NCBI RefSeq assembly: GCF_900157385.1
Contig: NZ_LT717699.1
Location: forward strand, 57,073-121,072
Length of the DNA stretch: 64,000 nt
Source: Mycobacterium terramassiliense
GTDB lineage: Bacteria > Actinomycetota > Actinomycetes > Mycobacteriales > Mycobacteriaceae
Reading direction: 5' to 3'
Shown here: in pieces, positions 12,635-23,169 of the stretch
Position numbering within the stretch: position 1 is the first letter of the stretch
Layout of the letters: each line of letters starts with the position of its first letter
Notes under the pieces: model-generated
What the model saw: the letters and a program-made list of their open reading frames with translations, nothing else
What the model was told of the DNA's origin: nothing
Databases searched by the model: none
Made by a program: the position numbers and the translations under genes

Positions 12635-14143
12635 ATGAGTGTTGCCGCCGCCGAGCTGATGGAATACGACGAGGTCATCGCGCGCTTCGACCCGGTCCTC
12701 GGCCTCGAGGTGCATGTCGAGCTGTCCACCGTGACCAAGATGTTCTGCGGCTGCGCCACCACATTCGGCGGTGAACCCAACACCCAGGTCTGCCCGGTAT
12801 GCCTCGGGCTGCCGGGTTCGCTCCCGGTGCTCAACCGGGCGGCGGTGGAATCGGCGATCCGAATCGGGCTGGCGCTGAATTGCGAGATCGTGCCCTGGTG
12901 CCGCTTCGCGCGGAAGAACTACTTCTATCCGGACATGCCGAAGAACTACCAGATTTCACAGTACGACGAGCCCATCGCCATCAACGGCTACCTGGATGCG
13001 CCGCTGGAAGACGGCAGCACCTGGCGGGTGGAGATCGAGCGGGCGCACATGGAAGAGGACACCGGCAAGCTGACCCACCTGGGCAGCGAAACCGGCCGCA
13101 TCCACGGAGCGACGACGTCGCTGATCGACTACAACCGGGCCGGCGTTCCGCTGATCGAGATCGTCACCAAGCCGATCGTGGGGGCCGGCGCGCGGGCCCC
13201 GCAGATCGCCCGGGCCTACGTCACCGCGCTGCGAGACCTGTTGCGCGCGTTGGATGTATCCGACGTCCGGATGGATCAGGGCTCGATGCGTTGCGACGCC
13301 AACGTGTCACTGATGCCGAAGGGCACCACCGAGTTCGGCACCCGCACCGAAACCAAGAACGTCAACTCGCTCAAAAGCGTCGAGGTCGCCGTGCGCTACG
13401 AAATGCAGCGCCAGGGTGCCGTTCTGTCCTCCGGCGGCCGGATCACCCAGGAAACCAGGCACTTTCACGAATCCGGGTACACCAGCCCGGGCCGCACCAA
13501 GGAGACCGCCGAGGACTACCGCTATTTTCCCGAGCCCGACCTGGAGCCCGTCGCGCCCAGCCGCGAGCTCGTCGAGCGGTTGCGGCAGACCATCCCCGAG
13601 CTTCCGTGGTTGAGCCGCAAGCGGATCCAGGACGAGTGGCGCGTCTCCGACGAGGTGATGCGCGACCTCGTCAATGCCGGCGCCGTCGATCTGGTCATCC
13701 AGACCGTCAAGCACGGCGCGTCGAGCGAGGCCGCCCGCGCCTGGTGGGGAAACTTCTTGGTGCAGAAGGCCAATGAGGCGGGCGTCGAGTTGGACGAGCT
13801 GGCCATCGCCCCGGCCCAGGTCGCCGCGGTGATCGCGCTGGTCGACGAGGGCAGGCTGTCGAACAAGTTGGCCCGCCAGGTGGTCGAGGGCGTGCTCGCC
13901 GGGGAAGGCGAACCCGAGCAGGTGATGACCGCGCGCGGCCTGGCGCTGGTGCGCGACGATTCGGTGACGCAGGCCGCCGTCGACGAGGCGCTGGCCGCCA
14001 ATCCCGATGTCGCCGAGAAGATCCGTGGCGGCAAGGTGGCCGCGGCCGGCGCGATCGTCGGCGCGGTGATGAAGGCCACCCGCGGACAGGCCGACGCGGC
14101 GCGGGTGCGCGAACTCGTCCTGACCGCCTGCGGGCAGGGCTGA
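12635..14143 (+). CDS. gatB: Glu-tRNA(Gln) amidotransferase subunit B
   Basis: GatB binds tRNA(Gln), phosphorylates the misattached glutamate and completes amidation with ammonia from GatA. The 502-residue protein has the N-terminal cradle domain with the LGLEVHVEL motif and the zinc-site cysteines of the FCGC...CPVCLGLPG segment. It also has the [20 protein letters not shown] core and a C-terminal YqeY-like tail domain that contacts the tRNA. It is separated from gatCA by pfkA and the ParA-like gene. Confidence 0.97.
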   Translation: MSVAAAELMEYDEVIARFDPVLGLEVHVELSTVTKMFCGCATTFGGEPNTQVCPVCLGLPGSLPVLNRAAVESAIRIGLALNCEIVPWCRFARKNYFYPDMPKNYQISQYDEPIAINGYLDAPLEDGSTWRVEIERAHMEEDTGKLTHLGSETGRIHGATTSLIDYNRAGVPLIEIVTKPIVGAGARAPQIARAYVTALRDLLRALDVSDVRMDQGSMRCDANVSLMPKGTTEFGTRTETKNVNSLKSVEVAVRYEMQRQGAVLSSGGRITQETRHFHESGYTSPGRTKETAEDYRYFPEPDLEPVAPSRELVERLRQTIPELPWLSRKRIQDEWRVSDEVMRDLVNAGAVDLVIQTVKHGASSEAARAWWGNFLVQKANEAGVELDELAIAPAQVAAVIALVDEGRLSNKLARQVVEGVLAGEGEPEQVMTARGLALVRDDSVTQAAVDEALAANPDVAEKIRGGKVAAAGAIVGAVMKATRGQADAARVRELVLTACGQG

Positions 14144-14204
14144 GCGGCGCCGCGGCCGAGCGACCCGCGCGGAAATAGTGGGGGAAAGAGTGTTGTAAAG
14201 CGCC

Positions 14205-14780
14205 GTGCGGACCCATGATGGTCATGTGTTCGACGACCTGATGGCGATGCTGGACGGCCCGGTGTTCGTCGTAACCACCCAGACCGAGGGTCACCCGTCG
14301 GGTTGCCTGATCAGTTTCGCCACCCAAACCAGCGTGCGGCCCCCGAGCTTCATGGTGGTGATGCCGCGCAGCAGCGCCACGTGCGACGCGGCGCGCCGAT
14401 CCGAGCACCTGGCGGTGCACGTGCTGGCCCAGCACCAAGTGGCCCTGGCCGAGCTGTTCGACGGCGAAACCGACGACGAGGCCGACAAATTCGCTCACTG
14501 CTCGTGGCGCGCCGGCCCCAACGAGATGCCGATCCTCGACGAGGCGATCGCGTGGTTCGTCGGGAGGATCGCGCACTGGATCGATATCGGCGATCACGTG
14601 GCCTACATCGTGGAACCCGTCGCCGGATGGGTCCCGGATGCCTACGAGGACGTGCTGTACCTTTCCGACCTCGACGACCTCGAGCCCGGCCACGAGGCGC
14701 CGGAGCGGTTCGTACTGCACAAGCCGGCCGCCGAGCCGCGCAAATACGGCATCAGGTTCACCCTCGACGGGCCCGTCTAG
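14205..14780 (+). CDS. Flavin reductase-like (FMN-binding split barrel) protein, Rv3007c family
   Basis: This roughly 191-residue protein has a flavin-reductase/split-barrel signature in its first half (GPVFVVTTQTEGHPSGCLISF and the SSATCDAARRSEHLAVHVL segment). Such proteins bind FMN or F420 and either reduce free flavin or serve as oxidoreductases; the partner here is unknown. GTG 14205 is the longest reasonable start, and GTG 14226 is an alternative. The stop codon shares a CTAG with the stop of the convergent lppZ gene. Confidence 0.8.
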   Translation: MRTHDGHVFDDLMAMLDGPVFVVTTQTEGHPSGCLISFATQTSVRPPSFMVVMPRSSATCDAARRSEHLAVHVLAQHQVALAELFDGETDDEADKFAHCSWRAGPNEMPILDEAIAWFVGRIAHWIDIGDHVAYIVEPVAGWVPDAYEDVLYLSDLDDLEPGHEAPERFVLHKPAAEPRKYGIRFTLDGPV

Positions 14781-15898
14781 GTCTTGTCGTCGTTGTTCCG
14801 GGGGAAGCCGCCGCCCTGCGGGAATAGCGGGAACACCACGTCGTCGAGCTTCTCGGCGTCCCCGGCGGTCTTGTTGACCGTGGCGCCCCAGACGTTTCCG
14901 TCCGGCGACATCCGCAACGCCCACGCGTGGGCGTGGGTGTCCTTGCGGACGACGTCGGGCTCGCCGGTGACGGCGCCCGTCGACGGCGCGAGCCGCACCG
15001 CGACCGTCAGCTTGGTGTTGATCAGGTTCACCAGCACGGTCCCGTCCATCGCCGCGCAGCCGGCCACGCCCGGCTTGTCCGGCCAGGTCCACACCGTGGA
15101 GACCTCGGAGGTTTTGGTGATGCGCTGCAGGCGATCCGCGGTGGGGGTGCGGTCGGCGACGTACAGCGAGCCGTCGACGGGATCGATGCACATGCCGCCG
15201 CCGGAGCCGACGCCGGACAGCGCGGTCGTCGGCGGCGCCTGGCCGACGGTGGTCGGCTGCTCGATGCGCAGCACCTTGCCGGCGAGGGACTTGGGGTCGG
15301 CGGCCATCGCCGGGTTGCCGGCGTCGCCGGTCATCACGACCAGCGTGGTGGGGCTGGTGAAGATCAGGGCCCCGGTGTTTCCGGTGGCGCCCTTGGGGAT
15401 CCCGGTCAGGATGTCCTTCGGGATGTCGCCGTCGGCCACCCGGATCACCCGATTGTCGGTGGGCGTGCTGATGTAGGCGTACATCAGCCGGTCTTGCTGA
15501 TAGGTGGGCGACAGCACGATGTCCATCAGGCCGCCGTCACCGGACGGGTCGACCGGGATGACGGTCTTCACCTTCGGCTCGGCGTTGACGGAAATGTCCT
15601 TGACGGCGCCGGTGGTGCGCTCGGCGACCAACGCGGTTTTGCTGTCGGGGCCCATGATCAGGCCGCTGGTGCTCTCCAGGCAGCCCTGCATCACCCCCGG
15701 CGCGGGGCAGGCCTTGGGGAACGGCGTCGGCGGCAGCGGCGGTGGCGGGGGAGGCGTCGAGCTCGGCTGGGGCTTGAGTTCGGGGGCCGTCGTGAAGGGC
15801 TGGGACTGGGCGTCGTTGAACCGCGCGCAGCCGCTCGCGACGAGCAGCACAGCGGAGAGCGCGGCCACCGCGCCGCGAGCCGAGCCCCGTATCCGCAT
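14777..15898 (-). CDS. lppZ: Lipoprotein LppZ, predicted beta-propeller (sugar dehydrogenase-like)
   Basis: This 373-residue protein begins with a lipoprotein signal peptide ending in the lipobox ASGC (Cys24), so it is exported and lipid-anchored on the outer face of the membrane. A short Pro-rich linker (about residues 40-60) leads into a region with the SGLIMGPDSKTALVAERTTG and GSLYVADRTPTADRLQRI features of glucose/sorbosone dehydrogenase-type beta-propellers. Length and N-terminus match M. tuberculosis LppZ. Its stop overlaps that of the convergent flavin-reductase gene. A TAGCCT box lies 7 bp before the ATG. Confidence 0.92.
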   Translation of the reverse strand: MRIRGSARGAVAALSAVLLVASGCARFNDAQSQPFTTAPELKPQPSSTPPPPPPLPPTPFPKACPAPGVMQGCLESTSGLIMGPDSKTALVAERTTGAVKDISVNAEPKVKTVIPVDPSGDGGLMDIVLSPTYQQDRLMYAYISTPTDNRVIRVADGDIPKDILTGIPKGATGNTGALIFTSPTTLVVMTGDAGNPAMAADPKSLAGKVLRIEQPTTVGQAPPTTALSGVGSGGGMCIDPVDGSLYVADRTPTADRLQRITKTSEVSTVWTWPDKPGVAGCAAMDGTVLVNLINTKLTVAVRLAPSTGAVTGEPDVVRKDTHAHAWALRMSPDGNVWGATVNKTAGDAEKLDDVVFPLFPQGGGFPRNNDDKT

Positions 15899-15905
15899 GT
15901 TCGAC

Positions 15906-15911
15906 AGGCTA
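15906..15911 (-). promoter_or_regulatory. -10 element of lppZ (TAGCCT), leaderless type
   Basis: On the minus strand TAGCCT is followed after 7 bp by the ATG of lppZ, with no Shine-Dalgarno sequence. This is the leaderless arrangement. Confidence 0.5.
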
Positions 15912-16104
15912 CGGACTGTGCGCGCACCGCCGCCACACGCCCGCCCGTGTCCGGCTGCGCCAGCGCCGCCGGTGGAGCGCCGATTTGACCCTTTCCGCCG
16001 TCGCGGACGCGCGGGACGGCCATTTTGGACCGATTCGGGCCGATTTGGCGGACTTACCCGGCGAAAGCGCCGCTCAAATCCCCGATTCAGGCCCTTTTGC
16101 CCCT

Positions 16105-16110
16105 TACCCT
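16105..16110 (+). promoter_or_regulatory. -10 element of the DoxX-family gene (TACCCT), leaderless type
   Basis: TACCCT lies 7 bp upstream of the GTG at 16118. It supports that start codon over the in-frame upstream methionine at 16025, which lies before the promoter. Confidence 0.5.
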
Positions 16111-16117
16111 GGCACCC

Positions 16118-16975
16118 GTGACCAGTCAATCGAATGACGCACCTTGGCAGCGTCCGGGCGATACCCCGGAGCCGATCCCCGGGCGCCCCGCCTCGGCGCG
16201 CCTGGTCGACCCCGAGGACGACCTGACGCCGGTCGGGTACCCGGGGGATTTCGGGACCACCACGGTCATCCCCTACCAGGACCCCAACCAACACGCCGGG
16301 CCGGGCGCCGGCGGATACCACCTGCTCGACCAGCAGGAACCCCTGCCGTACGTCCAGCCGGCCGCGGTGGCGCAGGCGGCACCGATCTCGGCCACCGAGC
16401 CGGCCCAGATCGACGCGGAGCCCGACGACGAGCGGCATCGCGAGGTCGGCAGGCGCGGCACCCAGCACCTGGGTTTGCTGGTGTTGCGGGTCGGGCTGGG
16501 CGTGGTGCTCGGGGCTCACGGGTTGCAGAAACTGTTCGGCTGGTGGGGCGGCGGCGGATTGACCGGGCTGAAGAATTCCCTCTCCGACGTCGGCTACCAC
16601 CACGCCGACGTCCTCGCGTACGTGAGCGCGGGCGGTGAGATCGTGGCCGCCGTGCTGCTGATATTGGGGCTGTTCACCCCGATCGCCGCGGCGGGCGCGC
16701 TGGCGTTCCTGATCAACGAACTGCTGGCCACCGTGTCGGGCGGCTCCCGGTCACACGCCTTCTCGTACTTCCTGCCGCAGGGGCACGAATACCAGATCAC
16801 CCTGATCGTCCTGGCCGCCGCGGTCGTGCTGTGCGGGCCGGGCCGCTACGGCCTCGACGCGAACCGAGGCTGGTCGCACCGGCCCTTCATCGGGTCGTTC
16901 GTCGCCCTGCTGGCCGGCATCGCCGCCGGTGTCGCGGTATGGGTGCTGCTCAACGGGGTCAACCCGATCGCCTGA
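16118..16975 (+). CDS. DoxX-family integral membrane protein with long cytosolic N-terminus (Rv3005c family)
   Basis: This 285-residue protein has a polar, Pro/Asp-rich first half (residues 1-110) followed by a DoxX domain with four predicted transmembrane segments. The domain contains the family features LRVGLGVVLGAHGLQKLFGW and a short GGG loop. In M. tuberculosis the Rv3005c product forms a membrane complex with the superoxide dismutase SodA and the thiosulfate sulfurtransferase SseA, linked to oxidant resistance. That role is family knowledge and is not visible here. It ends 3 bp from the convergent cfp6 gene. Confidence 0.9.
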   Translation: MTSQSNDAPWQRPGDTPEPIPGRPASARLVDPEDDLTPVGYPGDFGTTTVIPYQDPNQHAGPGAGGYHLLDQQEPLPYVQPAAVAQAAPISATEPAQIDAEPDDERHREVGRRGTQHLGLLVLRVGLGVVLGAHGLQKLFGWWGGGGLTGLKNSLSDVGYHHADVLAYVSAGGEIVAAVLLILGLFTPIAAAGALAFLINELLATVSGGSRSHAFSYFLPQGHEYQITLIVLAAAVVLCGPGRYGLDANRGWSHRPFIGSFVALLAGIAAGVAVWVLLNGVNPIA

Positions 16976-16978
16976 GCC

Positions 16979-17356
16979 TCATCGGTAGGGATTGGGCACC
17001 CGTCCCGAGCTGGCCTCGGTCAGCTGCGGCAGCGTCGCGAAGCTGACGGCGGGCAAGCGCAGCTCCGCGCCGCTCGCGAGGCGGGCGCGCGCCCAGGACC
17101 CGCGGGAAAAGCGCAGCCCCTCGATCTCTTCCCAGCGCACCGTCCGGCTGCCGAACAGAGTCCGGACGGTCACGCCCTGCGCGTCGGCGACCGTGCGTAG
17201 CCGGATGATCAACGCGGACAACACCACCGGGATGATCAGCAGCGGCGCGCACACCGGCCAGGCCAGCACCGGTATCAGCAGGCCGAGGGTGAAGAATCCG
17301 ACGGCGAAGTGGGCCATCGGCGACACCTTGATCACCACGGGGGAATCGGTAGCCAC
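16979..17356 (-). CDS. cfp6: Low-molecular-weight antigen Cfp6-like PH-domain membrane protein
   Basis: This 125-residue protein has two closely spaced hydrophobic segments (about 15-50) followed by a bacterial PH domain (RLRTVADAQGVTVRTLFGSR, WEEIEGLRFSRGSW). It matches M. tuberculosis Cfp6, found in culture filtrate. The GTG start is preceded by GAAAGGA. It diverges from the ilv operon and converges with the DoxX gene. Confidence 0.88.
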   Translation of the reverse strand: MATDSPVVIKVSPMAHFAVGFFTLGLLIPVLAWPVCAPLLIIPVVLSALIIRLRTVADAQGVTVRTLFGSRTVRWEEIEGLRFSRGSWARARLASGAELRLPAVSFATLPQLTEASSGRVPNPYR

Positions 17357-17465
17357 GGGAGCATCCTTTCACCGGCGGCCCGGGCCGCACACGAGACCCG
17401 GATTTGACTCCTGAGCTGTGCGAAGGCTACCGTCGGACGCTATGGATACCGCCGGAAAGCCCGGA

Positions 17466-17501
17466 ATGCTCGTAGTACTTAGTCAGCGCGTTGGTGGCTG
17501 A
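17466..17501 (+). CDS. ilv leader peptide, MLVVLSQRVGG
   Basis: An 11-codon reading frame (ATG CTC GTA GTA CTT AGT ...) is preceded by GGAAAG at ribosome-binding distance. Five of its eleven residues are Leu or Val. It precedes a terminator hairpin and the acetolactate synthase gene, the classic layout for attenuation by charged Leu/Val-tRNA. The peptide is too short to be anything but a regulatory leader. Confidence 0.75.
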   Translation: MLVVLSQRVGG

Positions 17502-17578
17502 CCGGCTCTTCGGCATTTGAAGCTATCCAGCACCAACGCGCAACCCTCGTTCAGCGGCCGAGCTGACGGGGGTTTTTT
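17486..17578 (+). terminator. Attenuator of the ilvBNC operon
   Basis: Two hairpins follow each other. Segment 17486-17500 (the end of the leader peptide and its stop) pairs almost perfectly with 17528-17541. Then 17542-17555 pairs with 17562-17574 around a GGCCGA loop, followed by a T6 run at 17573-17578: an intrinsic terminator. A ribosome stalled at the leader's Leu/Val codons would free segment 17528-17541 and could alter terminator formation. The competing antiterminator was not resolved by eye. Confidence 0.72.
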
Positions 17579-17641
17579 CTTGCGCGGCAACGAGACATAA
17601 CGACGAGCGTGAACAGACGGGACAAGAGGGCGAGGACGACA

Positions 17642-19509
17642 GTGAGCGCACCCACCAAGCCACAATCACCTAGGCCGCCTGACGCGGCCAGCGTCGCCAC
17701 CGACGCCGTGAAACCCGCCGCAAGGACACCGGCGGCCCAACCGAAACGCGTTGGGCCCGAACAACTTACCGGTGCCCAGTCGGTGATCCGGTCGCTGGAG
17801 GAACTCGACGTCGAGGTGATCTTCGGCATTCCCGGCGGCGCCGTGCTGCCGGTGTACGACCCGCTGTTCGACTCGAAGAAGCTGCGCCACGTGCTGGTTC
17901 GCCACGAGCAGGGCGCCGGGCATGCGGCCAGCGGGTACGCGCACGCCACCGGCAAGGTCGGGGTCTGCATGGCGACCTCGGGTCCCGGCGCCACCAATCT
18001 GGTGACGCCGCTGGCCGACGCCCAGATGGACTCGATCCCCGTCGTCGCCATCACCGGTCAGGTCGGGCGCGGGCTGATCGGCACCGACGCCTTCCAGGAG
18101 GCCGACATCTCGGGCATCACGATGCCGATCACCAAGCACAACTTCCTGGTGCGTTCCGGCGACGACATCCCCCGGGTGCTGGCCGAGGCGTTCCACATCG
18201 CCGCCTCGGGCCGTCCCGGAGCGGTGCTCGTCGACATCCCCAAGGACGTGCTGCAGGGCCAGTGCACGTTCAGCTGGCCGCCCCGCATGGACCTGCCCGG
18301 CTACAAGCCGAACACCAAACCGCACAACCGGCAGGTCCGCGAGGCCGCCAAGCTGATCGCGACCGCGCACAAACCGGTGCTCTACGTCGGCGGCGGGGTC
18401 ATCCGCGGCGAGGCGACCGAGCAGCTGCGCGAGCTGGCCGAGCTGACCGGCATCCCGGTGGTCACCACGCTGATGGCGCGCGGCGCGTTCCCGGACAGCC
18501 ACCCGCAGAACCTGGGCATGCCCGGCATGCACGGCACCGTCGCGGCGGTGGCGGCGCTGCAGCGCAGCGACCTGCTGATCGCGCTGGGCACCCGCTTCGA
18601 TGACCGGGTGACCGGACAGCTCGACTCCTTCGCCCCCGAGGCGAAGGTCATCCACGCCGACATCGACCCGGCCGAAATCGGCAAGAACCGGCACGCCGAC
18701 GTGCCGATCGTCGGCGACGTCAAGGCCGTCATCACCGACCTCATCGCGATGCTGCGCCACCACGACATCCCGGGAAACATCGAGATGACCGACTGGTGGG
18801 CCTACTTGCACGGCGTCCAGTCCACCTACCCGCTGAGCTACGGCCCGCAGAGCGACGGCAGCCTGAGCCCGGAATACGTGATCGAGAAGCTGGGCGAGAT
18901 CGCCGGCCCCGACGCCGTATACGTCGCCGGTGTCGGCCAGCACCAGATGTGGGCCGCGCAGTTCATCTCCTACGAAAAGCCGCGCACCTGGCTCAATTCC
19001 GGCGGTCTGGGCACCATGGGCTTCGCCATCCCGGCGGCCATGGGCGCCAAGATCGCCCGCCCCGACGCCGAGGTCTGGGCGATCGACGGCGACGGCTGCT
19101 TCCAGATGACCAACCAGGAGCTGGCGACGTGCGCCATCGAGGGTGCGCCGATCAAGGTGGCGCTGATCAACAACGGCAACCTGGGCATGGTGCGCCAGTG
19201 GCAGACGCTGTTCTACCAGGAGCGGTACTCGCAGACCGACCTGGCCACGCACTCGCACCGGATCCCGGACTTCGTGAAGCTGGCCGAGGCGCTTGGCTGC
19301 GTCGGATTGCGTTGCGAGCGTGCCGAAGACGTCGTCGACGTGATCAAGGCGGCGCGGGCGATCAACGACCGCCCGGTGGTGATCGACTTCATCGTCGGCG
19401 CCGACGCGCAGGTGTGGCCGATGGTGGCGGCCGGCACCAGCAACGACGAGATCCAGGCCGCCCGCGGGATCCGCCCGCTGTTCGACGACGAAAGCGAAGG
19501 GCACGCCTG

Positions 19510-19510
<1 letters not shown>
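17642..19510 (+). CDS. ilvB: Acetolactate synthase large subunit
   Basis: IlvB condenses two pyruvates, or pyruvate and 2-ketobutyrate, in the first common step of valine, leucine and isoleucine synthesis. The 622-residue enzyme uses thiamine diphosphate: the catalytic Glu is in [14 protein letters not shown] and the ThDP/Mg motif is IDGDG...NNGNLGM near residues 480-520. An FAD-type domain lies in between. The first 40 residues are poorly conserved and Pro/Ala-rich. GTG 17642 was chosen because it follows GAGGA and matches the known N-terminus; an upstream GTG at 17609 adds a basic extension. It is the first gene of ilvBNC and follows the attenuator. Confidence 0.97.
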
Positions 19511-21046
<1,536 letters not shown>

Positions 21047-21063
21047 GGGTCAGCCGCCTGCCT

Positions 21064-21120
21064 CGAAACATAAACCGCTGCTACGGTTTTCGGCGTGTCG
21101 TCGCAAACGTTTATGTGTCG
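21064..21120. terminator. Nested inverted repeats between convergent ilvC and wrbA
   Basis: CGAAACATAAAC (21064-21075) and GTTTATGTGTCG (21109-21120) form an 11-of-12 inverted repeat. It encloses a short hairpin AAACCG-CTGCTA-CGGTTT followed by T residues. The position between two convergent genes suggests a bidirectional terminator. The wrbA stop codon lies within the right arm. Confidence 0.45.
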
Positions 21121-21713
21121 CGGAGGCGGCCGGCCGTTTCGACGACCCGGCGCGCCAGGTGGTCCAGCGCGTCCTGGGTCGCGTCGTCGAATTCGTGGAT
21201 GTTGTCGTGGGTGGACACCAGGCTCACCCCGTACGGGTTGCCGTCGACGAACTTGATCGGGTCGGTGTAACCCGGCGGCGCGATGATGCCGCCGAAATGC
21301 ATGATCGTGATGTACAGCGAGAGCAGGGTGGTCTCCTGACCGCCGTGCAGCGTGTTGGACGACGTGAACGCCGCGTACACCTTGTCGGCGAGCTTGCCCT
21401 GGGCCCACAGACCGCCCAGCGAGTCCAGGAAGGTGCGCAATTGCGCGGCCGGCGAGCCGAAGCGCGTCGGCGAGCCGAAGATCACCGCGTCGGCCCACAC
21501 GACGTCGTCGCCGGTGGCCGCCGGGAGATCCTTGGTCGCTTCGTAGTTCGCGGTCCAGGCCGGGTTGTGGGCGAACGATTCCGGGTCGTGGGTTTCGGCG
21601 ACGTGCCGCAGGCGCACTTCGGCGCCGGCCGACTCGGCCGCCGCGGCGACGCGCTGGGCCATCGAGGTGCCATGACCGGTGGCCGAGTAATAGATGATCG
21701 CGAGTTTGGTCAT
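21111..21713 (-). CDS. wrbA: WrbA-type NAD(P)H:quinone oxidoreductase
   Basis: WrbA proteins reduce quinones with two electrons to limit redox cycling. The 200-residue protein is flavodoxin-like: an FMN phosphate loop at YYSATGHGTSMAQ (9-21), the GSPTRFGSPAAQLRTFLD segment and the conserved GGQETTLLSLYITIMHFGGI family motif. The ATG overlaps the stop of the upstream FAD-dependent oxidoreductase gene by 4 bp, so both are probably translated from one message. Confidence 0.9.
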   Translation of the reverse strand: MTKLAIIYYSATGHGTSMAQRVAAAAESAGAEVRLRHVAETHDPESFAHNPAWTANYEATKDLPAATGDDVVWADAVIFGSPTRFGSPAAQLRTFLDSLGGLWAQGKLADKVYAAFTSSNTLHGGQETTLLSLYITIMHFGGIIAPPGYTDPIKFVDGNPYGVSLVSTHDNIHEFDDATQDALDHLARRVVETAGRLRDT

Positions 21714-23140
21714 GGAGCCAGCCTAGGCATGCCGGTGATGCCGAATTCGCGGCGCAACAGCGTGCGGGCGGCATAGTAACCGGACATGCCGTGCACCCCG
21801 CCGCCCGGCGGGGTGGCCGCCGAGCACAGATAGACCTTGGGAACCGGTGTGCTCCAAGGGTTCAGGCGAGGCGTCGGGCCGGCGATCGCGCGCCAGGCGG
21901 AATTTGCGCCCATCCCGATGTCGCCGCCGACGTAGTTGGCGTTGTGGTCGGCCATCGCTGCGGCGGGCACGGCCCGGGCCGCCACCACGATGTCGCGGAA
22001 CCCGGGCGCGAACCGCTCGACGATTCCGGTGACGGCCTCGGTCGCGTCGACGGTGGAGCCCGCCGGCACGTGGGCATAGGTCCAGAAGGGGCGCCGGCCG
22101 GCGCTGTCGATGCGGCCGGGGTCCGCGATGTGCGGCGAGGCGGCCAGCACCATCGGCCACTGGGCGTGCTGCCCGGCGGCGATGTCGGCCTCGGCCCGCG
22201 CCATCTGCTCGCGGGTGCCGCCGAGGTGCAGGGTCGGCGCCTGACCCAGCCGCGGGTCCGACCACGGGATGTCCTCGCTGAGCACGAAGTCCACCTTGGC
22301 GACGCCGGGACCAAACGTGTAGTGGCGCAACGCTTTGGCGTAGCGATCCGGAAGGGCGTTCCCGTAGATGCGCAGCAGCGCGGTCGGCGCCGTGTCGTAG
22401 GCGACGACGCCGCCGGGTGGTTCGGTGACTTCCGTGCCGGCCGTCAGTTCGCCGCCGTGCGCGCGCAAATCGACGATCAGCGCGTCGGTGATCGCCTGGC
22501 TGCCCCCGACCGGGATCGGCCAGCCGGCGGCATGGGCCAGCGTGGCCAGCATCAACCCGGCGCCCGAGGAGGTCAACGACGGCATCCGCGAAATCACATG
22601 CGCCGCAACGCCCGTGAACAGGGCGCGGGCGTCCTGGCCGGCGAGCAATCCCCACGCGGGCGTCCCCTGCGCCAGCATGCGCAGGCCCAGCTGCAGGGCC
22701 GGCGGCACCGAAGGGGGCAGCGACCGCTTGTCGCCGAGCAGCAATCCCACCACGGCGCCCGAATTCTCCACCAATGGGCCCAGCAGCCGCCGCCAGGACG
22801 CGCCGCGCTCCAGCTCCGCGCAGGTGCGCTCCAGATCCCGGTAGGCGATGGCGGCCGGGCGGCCCGGCAGCGGGTTGGCGTAGGAGATCTCCGGGACGGC
22901 CAGCCGCACGCCCCGCGCGGGCAGGTCGAACGCCGCGAAGAACGGGGATGCCAACGCCAGCGGGTGGACCGCCGAGCACACGTCGTGTGAGATTGCTGGG
23001 AATTCGTTGTCTGCGGCGGTGCGAGCGCCGCCGCCGAACGTCGGCTGCGCCTCGACGACCTGCACTTTCAGTCCCGCGCGGGCGCAGATGACGGCCGCGC
23101 TGAGGCCGTTGGGCCCGCTGCCGACGACGGTGACGTCCAC
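21710..23140 (-). CDS. FAD-dependent oxidoreductase, phytoene-desaturase (CrtI) superfamily, Rv2997 family
   Basis: This 476-residue protein starts with an FAD-binding Rossmann motif (VVGSGPNGLSAAVICARAG, residues 5-23) followed by the acidic VVEAQPTFGGGART loop. It ends with the family's C-terminal FAD motif (PPGGGVHGMSGYYAA). The substrate is unknown; relatives desaturate or isomerise carotenoids and other hydrophobic compounds. No carotenoid genes are nearby. It diverges from serA across 29 bp and is coupled to wrbA. Confidence 0.85.
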   Translation of the reverse strand: MDVTVVGSGPNGLSAAVICARAGLKVQVVEAQPTFGGGARTAADNEFPAISHDVCSAVHPLALASPFFAAFDLPARGVRLAVPEISYANPLPGRPAAIAYRDLERTCAELERGASWRRLLGPLVENSGAVVGLLLGDKRSLPPSVPPALQLGLRMLAQGTPAWGLLAGQDARALFTGVAAHVISRMPSLTSSGAGLMLATLAHAAGWPIPVGGSQAITDALIVDLRAHGGELTAGTEVTEPPGGVVAYDTAPTALLRIYGNALPDRYAKALRHYTFGPGVAKVDFVLSEDIPWSDPRLGQAPTLHLGGTREQMARAEADIAAGQHAQWPMVLAASPHIADPGRIDSAGRRPFWTYAHVPAGSTVDATEAVTGIVERFAPGFRDIVVAARAVPAAAMADHNANYVGGDIGMGANSAWRAIAGPTPRLNPWSTPVPKVYLCSAATPPGGGVHGMSGYYAARTLLRREFGITGMPRLAP

Positions 23141-23169
23141 CGGTCAATTACAGCCGATAGGCTGGCCGC
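23141..23169. promoter_or_regulatory. 29-bp divergent promoter for serA and the Rv2997-like gene
   Basis: On the plus strand TAGGCT (23158-23163) lies 6 bp before the serA GTG. On the minus strand TGTAAT lies 6 bp before the oxidoreductase GTG. Both genes would be leaderless, and the two -10 elements are packed into 29 bp. The two polymerases could therefore not occupy the site together. Confidence 0.45.

Noticed and set aside
17666..19504. 612-codon minus-strand frame over ilvB
   Set aside because: Antisense shadow of acetolactate synthase without any family motif.
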